A stretch of DNA of 64,000 nt from Phallusia mammillata. Its lineage: Eukaryota; Chordata; Ascidiacea; Phlebobranchia; Ascidiidae. Made by a program: the position numbers and the translations under genes. The stretch spans positions 1-64,000 of the forward strand of contig QLIY01000548.1 of assembly GCA_003260075.1 (NCBI GenBank), in the 5' to 3' direction. Numbering within the stretch: position 1 is the first letter of the stretch; each line of letters opens with the position of its first letter. Below the pieces are notes generated by a model. The model saw only the letters and a program-made list of their open reading frames with translations. It made no database searches and had not been told where the DNA came from. Below, piece after piece: positions 26,058-36,172 of the stretch.

Positions 26058-29000
26058 GGACTTTTGCAAAAGTTGGCTTTTTCAAAACTTTTCCAGGCCT
26101 TACAAATACAAATTTAAATTCCATAACTTTTCCAGGTTTCCCGTACCCACAGGAACCCTGGTCCATTACTGCTTTCTAAAAAAAGGGTCGGTTACCTTTT
26201 GTTCGTTCCAGCAGGAAATAGGTTGACAGCCTTGATTAAAATCTGAAGATCCTCATATGACCATTTTGCTCCACCTTTTCCATCACCCGACGATGTTCCA
26301 TTTTTGACCTTGCCTGAAGTGGATTCCAGATGTTTTCTTCTCTCCTCATCCACTCTAGCTTGCAGCTTATTTAACTACAGCCATGAAACAAAAAATTGTT
26401 TCGCTCAGTCAAAAAATACATAGCCACAAATTAGCACAAAAACCATCACCAAGCCAGAAATAGCTATGTTAAAATGTTACAGTGTGTAAAACAGTGAAGC
26501 ACAGTTTGATAAAAGTAATATTTTGACCGAGTAAACCAAACTTTTGAAACCTGGTTAGTTTAACAAACTGAGTATTTTCAATTTACCTGTTCTTCAACCA
26601 AATCCTTGGCTGAGTTGACATTATCTGACTTGTCAATGTTTTCATTAAGCTTTTGTATATCAAGCAAACTAAGGTCGACACATAAATGGTTAATTTTGTC
26701 CATAGCTTCCAGTTGCTCGGAATCAGACTCCCGAAAATGGTTGTGTTTCTATTAAACAGAAAAAAAGTTGACAATGAACAACAATTGTTCTTATATTTGT
26801 TAGCCAGATATTAAGGGAATAACGAGGAAAGGCAACATAATTAAGTCTGGTTTTGAGACTGTGCAATTGTGTTTCTTGTAAGCTTATTTTCAAGTTCATT
26901 GTTCTGGAGTGTAATTAGTTAAAAATCAATGCATCAAGAATCATACAAAAACAAGAACAAAGTGCTTTCAAAGATGTATTTTAAGTTGGTTTTAATCATG
27001 TTTTATATATACCCTTTTTCCCACCTTGCAAAATGCTTTAAGTCGCTGTCTTTCCTTTTTAAGCATCTTTTTCTCCTTGTCCTTTTCTTTCTTTGCTTCC
27101 ATTTGTTTTCGTTTGCTTTCCTCTTCCTCTTGTTTTCTTAAATCCTCCTTCTCTTGTTCAAGCCGTCTCTCTTCTGCAAGTTTTTCTTCCGAGGCTTTCC
27201 GGATCGCCTCAGCCTTGGCCACCTTTTCTTCCTCACTGCATAAAAACAGGACCTTGTGTTTAATTCAATAGTCAAAATATTTAGGGATGTGCTGAGCCGA
27301 GCCAGAATCCAAGTACGCAGTACAGAGCATCGCTGTTTTAGATGCTAGGTGCTTGGCCGAGCAGTTGCACAAACTGGCCCGAGCATTAAATTTGCATATT
27401 CATGTCCTGCTATCATACGAAACTAGTGTTCAAAAGGGCATCTAATAACAAAGTTGACTGTTTGCGTACTTCTGGGGCCTGTACAGCTTAGTACACCGAT
27501 GGTGATGTAAGAGACCATGGAAAACTACAAAACTAGTGTGGAATGGGGAATGTTTGTGACGTCACAATGCACCAAGCGTACTCTGAGCACTGAGCATTAA
27601 GGTGAGATGAGTGTGCACAACCAAACAGAACATTTGTAGTTTTGGCCCTGTCAAGCCAATTACCAAATTATACATCAAGTGTTTAACAATCTTGTTATAA
27701 ATCAACAATCCTTTGTATAGTCCTTTGTTATAAGAGTGAAATTTTTAGGCATACTGACCGTCTCCTCTTTTCATCTTCTTTGTATTTCTTGATTCTTGGA
27801 TCACAGGCATATGCATTGTCCACTAGTTGCCTGATTCTTTGATTTTCTTCCTTTTTTCTAGTGGCTCTAGCTGCCCGATTTTGTTTTTCCATCCACCGTC
27901 GTTCATATGCACTACAAAGACCAACAGTTAACCAAGAAAGTGCAAACATTTCATGATATTTTTGCCACAAAACCAACTCTTCAGCCTTTTCTTTGTTTTC
28001 TTCATCCAAGTATGAATACTCTCTCCAAGAGTTAAAGTTGTACCAGAACTCATAAAATTTGTCCACCTCTTCTATGGATGACCACTCGTCCCCAAGAAAA
28101 GGGACATTCTGCTCCACTGACCAGCGCAAGTTGAGGTCAAATACAGGCCCAAACACTTCAAAAAAGTTTTCTCTGCAAAGTAAGACCAAATAAAAAAAAC
28201 TAGTGGCATGACATGCAATTTTATTTTCTGTTCCAAAAATATCAATATTTTAATTGCTAAACTAATTCAAGCTGATCAAATTGACTGAACCGGAAAGAAA
28301 ATTTGTGCTAAGCGGATGACACATATATGTATACTACCGTGAGTTTTTGTTTGCAGAAGGTATGTCATCATCAAATTGTGGGTCAATGCTATCATAGGCT
28401 CTCTTAGTTTCCAAAGATCCGAGGGTTTCATATGCTCTTGTGATGCAAGTAAAATAATCATCATTGTCATTGATTAACTGTTCCCCTGAACGTCTGCGCT
28501 TGTCTGGATGATGCTTTAGCACTGCTTTTCTGTCTGTTAAAAGTCATTTTACGATTGGTTTGAAGTTCTAAATCAACCCATAAATGTATCATTTAGATCA
28601 GCCCCCCCCCCAAACCGCTGGAGAAATTTGGGGGAGCGTTTCGGTCCCCCAAAACACCTAAAAAAAAACACTGATTTAGATAAATACAAACTTTAGTCAA
28701 ACCAGTCCATACCAGATATAAGGGTGCACCAAGTGTTGTTAAGAGGCACTTAGCGATTTAAAGGAACACTAAGCGATTCAAAGGGGTATCAATCGAACGA
28801 AGCATTTCTGTTTATTTTTGATGCCCCCCCCCCCAAGAGGCACTTAGCGATTTAAAGGAACACTAAGCGATTCAAAGGGGTACCAATTGAACAAAGCATT
28901 TCTGTTTATTTTTGATGGACCGAAGATTTTGTTTTCTCAAAAGGAAACTTATCAGTCTTTTAACAAGCCTTTGACAAAAAATTATTTCTGTAGCATTACA

Positions 29001-29617
29001 GTGGTTGAATAAAAACTAAACATGCAACCTTTTTGACAAAACATGTTTGGTTTTTATATTTATTTTATCAGTTAAATCATAAAACTTACAAGCATTTCTT
29101 ATCTGCTCCAGAGTGGCTCTGTGTCGAAGCTTAGGTAAACCCAAAACGGCATAATGATCCTGATCCTTCCAGTGGTCTGGATCTAAAGACTGCATGGACA
29201 CAAAGTCATTATTAAATATGGACAAAATGCGATATTTGAAAGCGAGGCATTCCTTACTTTTAACTCTGCATATTCTTCCAAAACTACTTCTGAATTAGGC
29301 ACTTCACCCAGCTGTCTCTGTTTTTCCACAACGTTTTTAATTCTTTTCAGTTTGTGGGATTGGATATCTGATATAAGTTGACCAACTGGGCCTAAACATA
29401 AAGAAAATCCTAATGATATTTAGGATTCCTAATGATATTTAGACAACAGATCGCAAACAAAAATCTCTACCAAGGAAAACAGATAGTGTTACCTAATATA
29501 AAAAATAAATGAATGGCATTATTAAATGTACACATCAAACGCTAAATAACTTTATAGTGTACCTGGAAACGTATACGCAACTGCAACAGTCAATCCCCTG
29601 TTTCGGGACCTCGACAT
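23999..29617 (-). CDS. DNAJC2: DNAJC2 (Zuotin/MPP11), ribosome-associated J-protein
   Basis: Twelve exons in transcript order: 29617-29563, 29391-29258, 29189-29090, 28533-28338, 28172-27978, 27911-27759, 27235-27025, 26748-26587, 26374-26196, 25413-25208, 24802-24657 and 24061-23999. They give 599 residues (human about 621). Visible segments: [18 protein letters not shown], a J domain with the HPD tripeptide ([17 protein letters not shown]), the Zuotin homology region ([30 protein letters not shown]), a charged helix, and two SANT/Myb repeats ([38 protein letters not shown] with [12 protein letters not shown]). The protein partners an Hsp70 at the ribosome exit tunnel and, in animals, also binds H2A-ubiquitin chromatin. 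Intron 27977-27912 is only 66 nt and has no in-frame stop. The gene is head-to-head with AGL. Confidence 0.93.
25593..25855. mobile_element. hAT-type MITE in a DNAJC2 intron
   Basis: The right end reads inward as CAGTGGTTCCCAACC and the left end is a degraded TAGTAGTTCACAACC. The flanks are an 8-bp target duplication with one mismatch: AACTAGCT (25585-25592) and AACTAACT (25856-25863). Eight-base duplications and CAGTGGTT ends are typical of hAT elements. Confidence 0.8.
25960..26055. other. 96-base C run, probable gap placeholder
   Basis: This uninterrupted run of 96 C lies in DNAJC2 intron 9. Unlike the ten-base runs it has no duplicated flanks, as expected for a sized gap. Confidence 0.65.
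28599..28673. mobile_element. hAT-type element with interior lost at a C10 run
   Basis: A perfect 8-bp duplication ATTTAGAT (28591-28598 and 28674-28681) brackets CAG at the left and CACTG at the right. Exactly ten C (28602-28611) sit just inside the left end. Only the right part of the element remains, so the C run stands for missing interior. Confidence 0.72.
28741..28918. repeat. Unmerged copies around C11
   Basis: Segment 28741-28823 recurs at 28835-28918 with few substitutions. The C run is 28824-28834. It lies within a DNAJC2 intron. Confidence 0.75.
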
Positions 29618-30517
29618 TTTTTTCTTTAATTCTGGTTTCAGTGGAAAATTGATACAACAGAATACGGTGTCAACCCATTTGTACTTTGCTACAAATATGA
29701 TTAAAGTCATTAAAACCAGGGTTAAAATAAAAAATATATAAAAGTTACCTTACCTCTTTGCCGGGGAATTTTTCAGATTTCTCAATATACCCCTCGTTGT
29801 TGTATGACGTAGAAGCAATGAAGCGTTATGAGTTGTCCAAAGCCGCACAACTTTCGCTTTTTTCTTTTTTTCAACAACTTTATTTATGAATCAAACAGGT
29901 AAAATTGTAATGAAATATCGATTTTTTTTAAGTTTATTCATAATATTATTAATTTGTTATGAAAACGTGGATTATGTTTGCGTTTCACCAAAGTTGTTGA
30001 TACGTTTTAATGTTTTACCCCATACCTATTTTAATTAGGTGCATTTTGCAGTTCATGTCGCAAATTGTGGAAAATATAATAGCGTAGTCGTTTTCGAGTT
30101 TTCTCGTGTTATGACGCGAATGTTATGGTTCAATGACAAATGAGCTGGAAATCACGTGACAGCAGCTGCTGATTTAGCTGTACTGTTTTGTCGTGATTTT
30201 AGTTCCCTTATCCTTTTTTTGAAGATAGCATTCGAGTCGAGGACCTGTAGCAGTAGCAGTTTTATTGTTGGCATTTTTTAAATAAACATTAGTTTTTTGT
30301 GTAGCTATGAAGTAAAAAATGAAATTGCGCAATTAGTATTTCCTTTGTAAAATCACCTCATGCACAAAAAACACAGCAAAACGTTCTAAATCGATTGCAG
30401 TTGTTAGACTATATTTTGCACTGGTTTAATTTTGATGTTATTGTTTTTTAGGCCTACCAGTATCTGTGCAGTTACTGGTTGTATATTTCAAGCTTTAATT
30501 TCTTTATTTTGTTGAGA
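29618..30517. promoter_or_regulatory. Shared upstream region of DNAJC2 and AGL
   Basis: The 900 bp between two divergent start codons contain an ATCACGTGAC E-box near 30152-30161, one base off the CLEAR consensus GTCACGTGAC. A CAGCAGCTGCTG palindrome follows close by. A strong acceptor (TTGTTTTTTAG at about 30451) before the AGL start suggests a 5' UTR intron or a trans-splice acceptor. The promoter function is inferred from gene layout. Confidence 0.45.
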
Positions 30518-33500
30518 ATGTTGACTCAAGGATCTGCCCAGATTCGAATCCTGAATCTTGTTTATGGGGAGCACAATGACAGCACACTTTATCGTTTACA
30601 AAAGGGTTGGACCCTACGGTTTGTTCTTGGTCCCACACTGGCTGCTCATGAGGTAACTGTATTTAGCAATGTTCCTCGCAATGGTGAAACCTTCGATTCC
30701 ACCAGGTATCGCCCAGTTAAATGGAAAAACACAAAGTCAGAGAGTTTTGCTCCTGTTCTGTTAACAACTGCAGGCTCATTTCGATATTACTTCAATTGTG
30801 ATGGCACAAAGTGTGGAAGTGGATTTTTTATGGTGGATCCTACATTTAATGTTGGCACTGATGAACGTGTGTTACATTTAGATGCAATTTGCATGCAGAC
30901 TGTGATGTCGAAATTGCTAGGAAAGTTCTCAACGTGGCCTGGTCGTTTAATGGTGGCAAAGGAATCTGGCTACAATGTTATCCATTTTACACCTATCCAG
31001 TTACTAGGCAACTCCAACTCTTCATATTCAATTGCAGATCAGTTGAAGTTAAACATAAATTTCTCTGATGTGGACGTTACATTCAATGATGTAAAAGCGT
31101 TTGTTGAAAAATTGCGACTTGATTGGTCCATGTTATGCGTCACCGATGTTGTTTGGAACCATACTGCAACAAACAGTGCATGGTTGCAAGAAAACCCAGA
31201 GAGCAGTTACAACTTGGTCAACTCCCCATATTTGAAACCTGCTTATTTGATTGACGGGGCCCTTGTTTATCTAGCTTGCGACATTGAAAATGGAAAATAT
31301 GATGAAGAATTTCCAGAGAGGAATATAACTTGTGATGATGAACTAAATAGCCTACGAAAGATACTTGAAGATAAAGTTTTTCCATCACTAAATCTTTGGG
31401 AATTTTTCCAACTTGATGTAGAAAGGGAAATGAAATTGCTAGCTGAATCTATCAACCAAGGAAAGGCAGCCACACTGACATTCGATCCTGAGCAAAAAAT
31501 TGAGCTTGTCCAGGATAAAAAGTTCCAGAGGTTTGGTTGCACAGTGGACCCTGAAACTGCTCTTATACAATTTTACCTTGGAACCAAAAATGATGTTGAG
31601 AAAGCTCTCACCTTTTTTAAACGCACTCTAAAGTGGTTGAATAACAGCGTTAAACTGACTGTAATGTCAGACATCACTGCAGCTGTGAACAATATCATTT
31701 CCGGTGTGAAGTATGAAAGGCTTGCTGAGGATGGGCCAAAACTAAAGAAAATTGATGAAGAAAATCCCTTGGTTACACAATACTTTTGCCATCCTTTTTC
31801 TTACACTTGCATTGAAGAAGATGAGAAAAATGTAGTTGAAAACGATGACAACGGAAAAATGATAATGGCACACAACGGCTGGGTGATGGGTGCAGATGCT
31901 TTGAAAAACTTTGCCGAGTACCCATCAAAAGTTTATCTCCGACGTGAATTGATTTGCTGGGGTGACAGTGTCAAGCTGCGCTATGGTGAAAAACCTGAAG
32001 ACTCCCCAGCCCTTTGGGACAGAATGAGAAAATACACAGAGTTGATGGCCGAAATTTTCCATGGCATCCGTATTGACAACTGCCATAATACACCAATCCA
32101 TGTGGCAGAGTACATGCTGGATGCTGCAAGGAAAATTCGCCCAGACTTATATGTGTTTGCTGAGCTGTTTACCGGAAGTGAACATGTTGACAACATCTTC
32201 GTTAATCGACTTGGTATTACATCATTGATTAGGGAAGCACTTGCTGCATGGGATTCTCATGAATTAGGGAGAATGGTTTATTTGTATGGTGGTGAACCAA
32301 TAGCCTCCTTTACACAACCTGGTACACAAGTTTTAAAGCCATCAAGGGCCCATGCATTGCTCTACGATGTGACTCATGATAATGAAAGCATGATCAAGAA
32401 GCACAGCGTTCATGATGCCCTTCCATCAAGTGCACTTGTTTGCATGGCATGCTGCGCGATTGGCAGCAACAGAGGACATGATGAACTCATTCCACACCAC
32501 ATTCACGTTGTGAAAGAAAAGCGACTTTACAAAAAATGGAATCCTAACTTGCAAGGAGCAAGTGTGGAATACACACATCGTAAAACTGGAATGGTGACTG
32601 CAAAGCATCTTCTCAATATTCTTCATCAAACCATGGCACTGAATGGCTTCACACAGGTGTATATTGATCAGCGTACACCAGATGTCGTAGCAGTGACTAG
32701 ACATAACCCACTCACTCATTACAGCTACATAATGATTGCTTACACATCTTTTCATGACTTGGAAGACAAGGAGGTACCACCTTTGAAAATTGAAGGTCAC
32801 ATTATGGGCATTCCATTGGAAGCAAAACCATCAAAACCAAGCCAATGTACATCCAGTTTGATGCAAACCTTCACTCAGGATGTTGAATATATCAATGGCA
32901 TTGAAGACTACACTTACGACATTGAGACAGATATACCAATTAAAATGAGTGCAAGCTGTGAAATCCTGCCTGCTAATGGTTGTAAAGCTCATAATGTCAA
33001 CTTTACCCATTTTCCACCAGGTAGTGTTATAGTCTTGCGAGTGAAATTGCTCGAACAGGCAGATGAATCAACGTCCACAGTTCGGCAGATAATCACAGAT
33101 CTGCAGACTGAAAATTCTGAGTTTGACCAGATTGTCTCCAAACTGGATTTGAGAGCTTTACATAGAGCATTGTACCAGTGTAGTTCCGAGGAGGAATCAG
33201 ATGGCTTAGGTATTTCAGCATATGACATACCAGGCTGGCAAAAACTCATTTACTGTGGAATTGCCGGTATTGCTGTGCCCATGAGTAAAATTCGTTCCAG
33301 CAATGATCTTGGGCATCCATTATGTGGAAATCTCAGGGACGGCAACTGGTTGCTTGATTACACCTCATCAAGGCTTTTGAAACACAAGGAGACCAAAAAG
33401 CTTGGTGAGTGGTATGGAAAATGCTTTGAGGTCTTGGGTCACATTCCCAGATACCTGGTGCCCAAATACTTGGAGCCAATCATCTCAGCAACCTATTCAA

Positions 33501-35029
33501 AATTGTTGAAGGCCTGTTGGAACCAAATGTGTCCATTTGTCAAAGAATCAAACATGTTTGTAAAAATGCTTGCGATGGGTGCGGTCTCGATGTGTGCTTG
33601 TATCAAGGGCGCAAGCCTTCCTGTTCTTCACCCAGACATTAGGGATTTGCTTTTAGATGAGGAAGATAACAACAAGCAGCTCACGTTGTCCATGGCTGCT
33701 GGTCTGCCTCACTTCAGTGCAGGTGTGATGAGAAGCTGGGGTCGTGATACATTTATTGCGCTGCATGGTCTTCTGCTTGTCACTGGACAAAATCTTGATG
33801 CCCGAAACATGATTCTTGCTTTTGCTGGCTGTCTACGCCATGGCTTGATCCCTAATCTCCTGGGAGAAGGAAAGATTTGTCGGTACAACTGTCGGGATGC
33901 TGTGTGGTTTTGGCTGCAGTGCATTCAAGAGTATTGTGAGATGTACAGTTACAACCTGCTTAACATGTCTGTTGCAAGGATTTTTCCCACTGATGATTCT
34001 CCACCAGTACCTGTTGGCACTAAAACGCAGCCGCTTTACGATGTTATGCAGGAAGCACTACAGCGTCACATTGAGGGCATATCTTTTCGTGAAAGAGGTG
34101 CCGGCCCTGGCATTGACAGTGACATGTCAGATAAAGGGTTCGACGTCACAGCAGGAATTGATCTAGAAACTGGATTTGTGTATGGAGGAAGTCAATACAA
34201 CTGCGGCACTTGGTGTGACAAGATGGGTGGCAGTGAAAAAGCTGGAAACAAAGGAGTACCTGCTACCCCTCGAGATGGTTCTGCTGTTGAACTGGTTGCC
34301 CTTTGCAAATCGACTGTTGCTTGGTTACACCGTGCCAACAACTGTGGCAAATATCCATATGATGGTGTGTTTGTGAAAGATCAAAATTCGTCCATTATGA
34401 AACTTACATGGTCTAATTGGAATTCCAAGATTGCAGATAACTTTGAGAAGCATTTCTATGTGGGAGACTGTGACAAGTCTCATTTAGTTCACAAACGCTA
34501 CATCTACAAGGATACAGTTGGAGCTTCACAGCCATGGTGCGACTACCAGCTAAGACCCAACTTTCCTCTGGCAATGGTTTATGCACCAGAGCTGTTTGAC
34601 ACAGAACATGCTTGGGGTGCTTTGCAAATTGTCCAGGATAAGCTATTAGGTCCGCTGGGTGTGAAAACCCTCGATCCGGATGATATGCAGTATCGTGCTG
34701 ATTATGACAATGCAAATGATTCAACTGATAAGTCGGTGGCGAAAGGATTCAACTACCACCAGGGACCTGAATGGTTATGGCCAGTTGGCTACTTCCTTCG
34801 TGCCAAACTGCATTTCGCTCGACTTCAAGGCTCAGAAAAGCTGAAAGAGACAGTCACCTTCATTAAAAGGTATTTGGTGACCCATGAACTGCATTTGGAG
34901 AATTCGGAATGGTCCGGATTACCTGAGCTAACCAACCATGATGGTAGCTATTGTCGTGATTCCTGCCCTATTCAGGCATGGTCTCATGCCACATTGTTGG
35001 ATTTGTTCCATGACATGTCCCAGTTGTAA
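30518..35029 (+). CDS. AGL: Glycogen debranching enzyme, intronless coding region
   Basis: One open frame of 1503 residues from ATG 30518 (A at -3); upstream in-frame sequence contains no earlier ATG. The bifunctional enzyme moves maltotriosyl units and then cleaves the remaining alpha-1,6 glucose during cytosolic glycogen breakdown. The GH13-type transferase half shows DVVWNHTATNSAWL, FHGIRIDNCHNTPIHVAEYM with the nucleophile aspartate, YVFAELFTGSEHVDN with the acid/base glutamate, and LLYDVTHDNES. The GH133 amylo-1,6-glucosidase half shows SWGRDTFIALHGLLLVTG, LRHGLIPNLLGEG, RYNCRDAVWFWLQ and YGGSQYNCGTWCDKMG. The length matches the human enzyme (1532). No internal intron or frameshift is seen, in strong contrast to the neighbouring genes and to vertebrate AGL, which has more than 30 exons. 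Confidence 0.96.
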   Translation: MLTQGSAQIRILNLVYGEHNDSTLYRLQKGWTLRFVLGPTLAAHEVTVFSNVPRNGETFDSTRYRPVKWKNTKSESFAPVLLTTAGSFRYYFNCDGTKCGSGFFMVDPTFNVGTDERVLHLDAICMQTVMSKLLGKFSTWPGRLMVAKESGYNVIHFTPIQLLGNSNSSYSIADQLKLNINFSDVDVTFNDVKAFVEKLRLDWSMLCVTDVVWNHTATNSAWLQENPESSYNLVNSPYLKPAYLIDGALVYLACDIENGKYDEEFPERNITCDDELNSLRKILEDKVFPSLNLWEFFQLDVEREMKLLAESINQGKAATLTFDPEQKIELVQDKKFQRFGCTVDPETALIQFYLGTKNDVEKALTFFKRTLKWLNNSVKLTVMSDITAAVNNIISGVKYERLAEDGPKLKKIDEENPLVTQYFCHPFSYTCIEEDEKNVVENDDNGKMIMAHNGWVMGADALKNFAEYPSKVYLRRELICWGDSVKLRYGEKPEDSPALWDRMRKYTELMAEIFHGIRIDNCHNTPIHVAEYMLDAARKIRPDLYVFAELFTGSEHVDNIFVNRLGITSLIREALAAWDSHELGRMVYLYGGEPIASFTQPGTQVLKPSRAHALLYDVTHDNESMIKKHSVHDALPSSALVCMACCAIGSNRGHDELIPHHIHVVKEKRLYKKWNPNLQGASVEYTHRKTGMVTAKHLLNILHQTMALNGFTQVYIDQRTPDVVAVTRHNPLTHYSYIMIAYTSFHDLEDKEVPPLKIEGHIMGIPLEAKPSKPSQCTSSLMQTFTQDVEYINGIEDYTYDIETDIPIKMSASCEILPANGCKAHNVNFTHFPPGSVIVLRVKLLEQADESTSTVRQIITDLQTENSEFDQIVSKLDLRALHRALYQCSSEEESDGLGISAYDIPGWQKLIYCGIAGIAVPMSKIRSSNDLGHPLCGNLRDGNWLLDYTSSRLLKHKETKKLGEWYGKCFEVLGHIPRYLVPKYLEPIISATYSKLLKACWNQMCPFVKESNMFVKMLAMGAVSMCACIKGASLPVLHPDIRDLLLDEEDNNKQLTLSMAAGLPHFSAGVMRSWGRDTFIALHGLLLVTGQNLDARNMILAFAGCLRHGLIPNLLGEGKICRYNCRDAVWFWLQCIQEYCEMYSYNLLNMSVARIFPTDDSPPVPVGTKTQPLYDVMQEALQRHIEGISFRERGAGPGIDSDMSDKGFDVTAGIDLETGFVYGGSQYNCGTWCDKMGGSEKAGNKGVPATPRDGSAVELVALCKSTVAWLHRANNCGKYPYDGVFVKDQNSSIMKLTWSNWNSKIADNFEKHFYVGDCDKSHLVHKRYIYKDTVGASQPWCDYQLRPNFPLAMVYAPELFDTEHAWGALQIVQDKLLGPLGVKTLDPDDMQYRADYDNANDSTDKSVAKGFNYHQGPEWLWPVGYFLRAKLHFARLQGSEKLKETVTFIKRYLVTHELHLENSEWSGLPELTNHDGSYCRDSCPIQAWSHATLLDLFHDMSQL

Positions 35030-36172
35030 TTTGTGGTAGAAACACATCCTCTCTTTTTGTCGTTGTTAAAAAATGTTGCACAAAACGTTTCAGTATTAGC
35101 TATAAAATATCATATTACATTTGTGCTAACATCTGGTACTGTATAACTGTTTGTTATTGTTTTCCAAATAATAGGTGTCAGTATGAATTAAACAGAAAAA
35201 TGTATTGTATCATATGCATAACTGTAGCCTTTGATATATTTTTACATAATTAGAACCAATCTGTAAATGTTGATTTATGTCACTTAAGTTATAGCTTTTG
35301 ATTTTTTGTCACTGTGTTTCCTTTAGTAAAATCCAATTTTTAGTTGAATTGAAATTGAAAATGATTATACTACCTTCCAACAATGAAATATTAACTTAGT
35401 GGGTATCTGCTTTTTCATTCATTGCTTTGCATGTAGTCATTTGTGTTTAACTTTAGTTTTCCTCCAATTTGTGAATCTTAGAAAGTTCAAAAAAGCTATG
35501 CAAAAGGCAATAACTATCCAAAGGAATGTTCAAAATAATTTATTTGTATTCATATCTGTTTGTGTGAACATGAAAAATATTTGATCTTTCATAAAAGAAA
35601 TGTGTATTGTACCAATGTGAAATATATTATGCATTTATAACCTGTTATGCTTTGTTTATTTGGTATTTAATATGAAAACTAAAAAAGCATACTAAAATGA
35701 ACTAAACATAAAAAATGCAGTTTGAACCATAATTAGTATATACTGTGTCATGAGTTGCGCCTTATTTATCTCGTTTAGTGGTTGCATATGAAATTTTGAC
35801 ACTATAGTTGCCAAGAAGTTATACTAAAACTCTGTTATATTGCTTTTGATCAAAAGTCTGTTGCACTTTTCTTAACTGTAACTGTGTCTTTGTTTTTCAT
35901 TACAATGTAACTGCCGTTGCCTGTTCATAATAGCCGCTGGGCAACAGAATGCTTATAATCAATATGTTTTGTTGTTTTCAATTTTGTTCATACTAACGGC
36001 AACACCCAAAGATAGCCGCCATGTTCAACAAACTCATTAATACCTGTTCACAGTGGGTGTAATGTGGCTGTGTAATGCTCACAAATAGCAGCGACAATTA
36101 TCACAATATATTTTGTTTTTGTGTTATGTATTCAAGGTTTAGTTTTATTGCATTAAAATTGTATAAAACAGT
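35030..36172. other. AGL 3' region and TMBIM4 upstream region
   Basis: AT-rich sequence without a supportable gene. It should hold the AGL 3' UTR and the TMBIM4 promoter. No C-run placeholder or duplicated block is present. Confidence 0.5.

Noticed and set aside
25858..26179. Open frames encoding poly-Gly or poly-Pro across the 96-C run (also at 39765-39956)
   Set aside because: They are translations of a probable gap placeholder and have no splice or start context.
30479..30517. AGL start upstream of 30518
   Set aside because: The extension begins with TTG, not ATG; the first ATG with A at -3 is at 30518.
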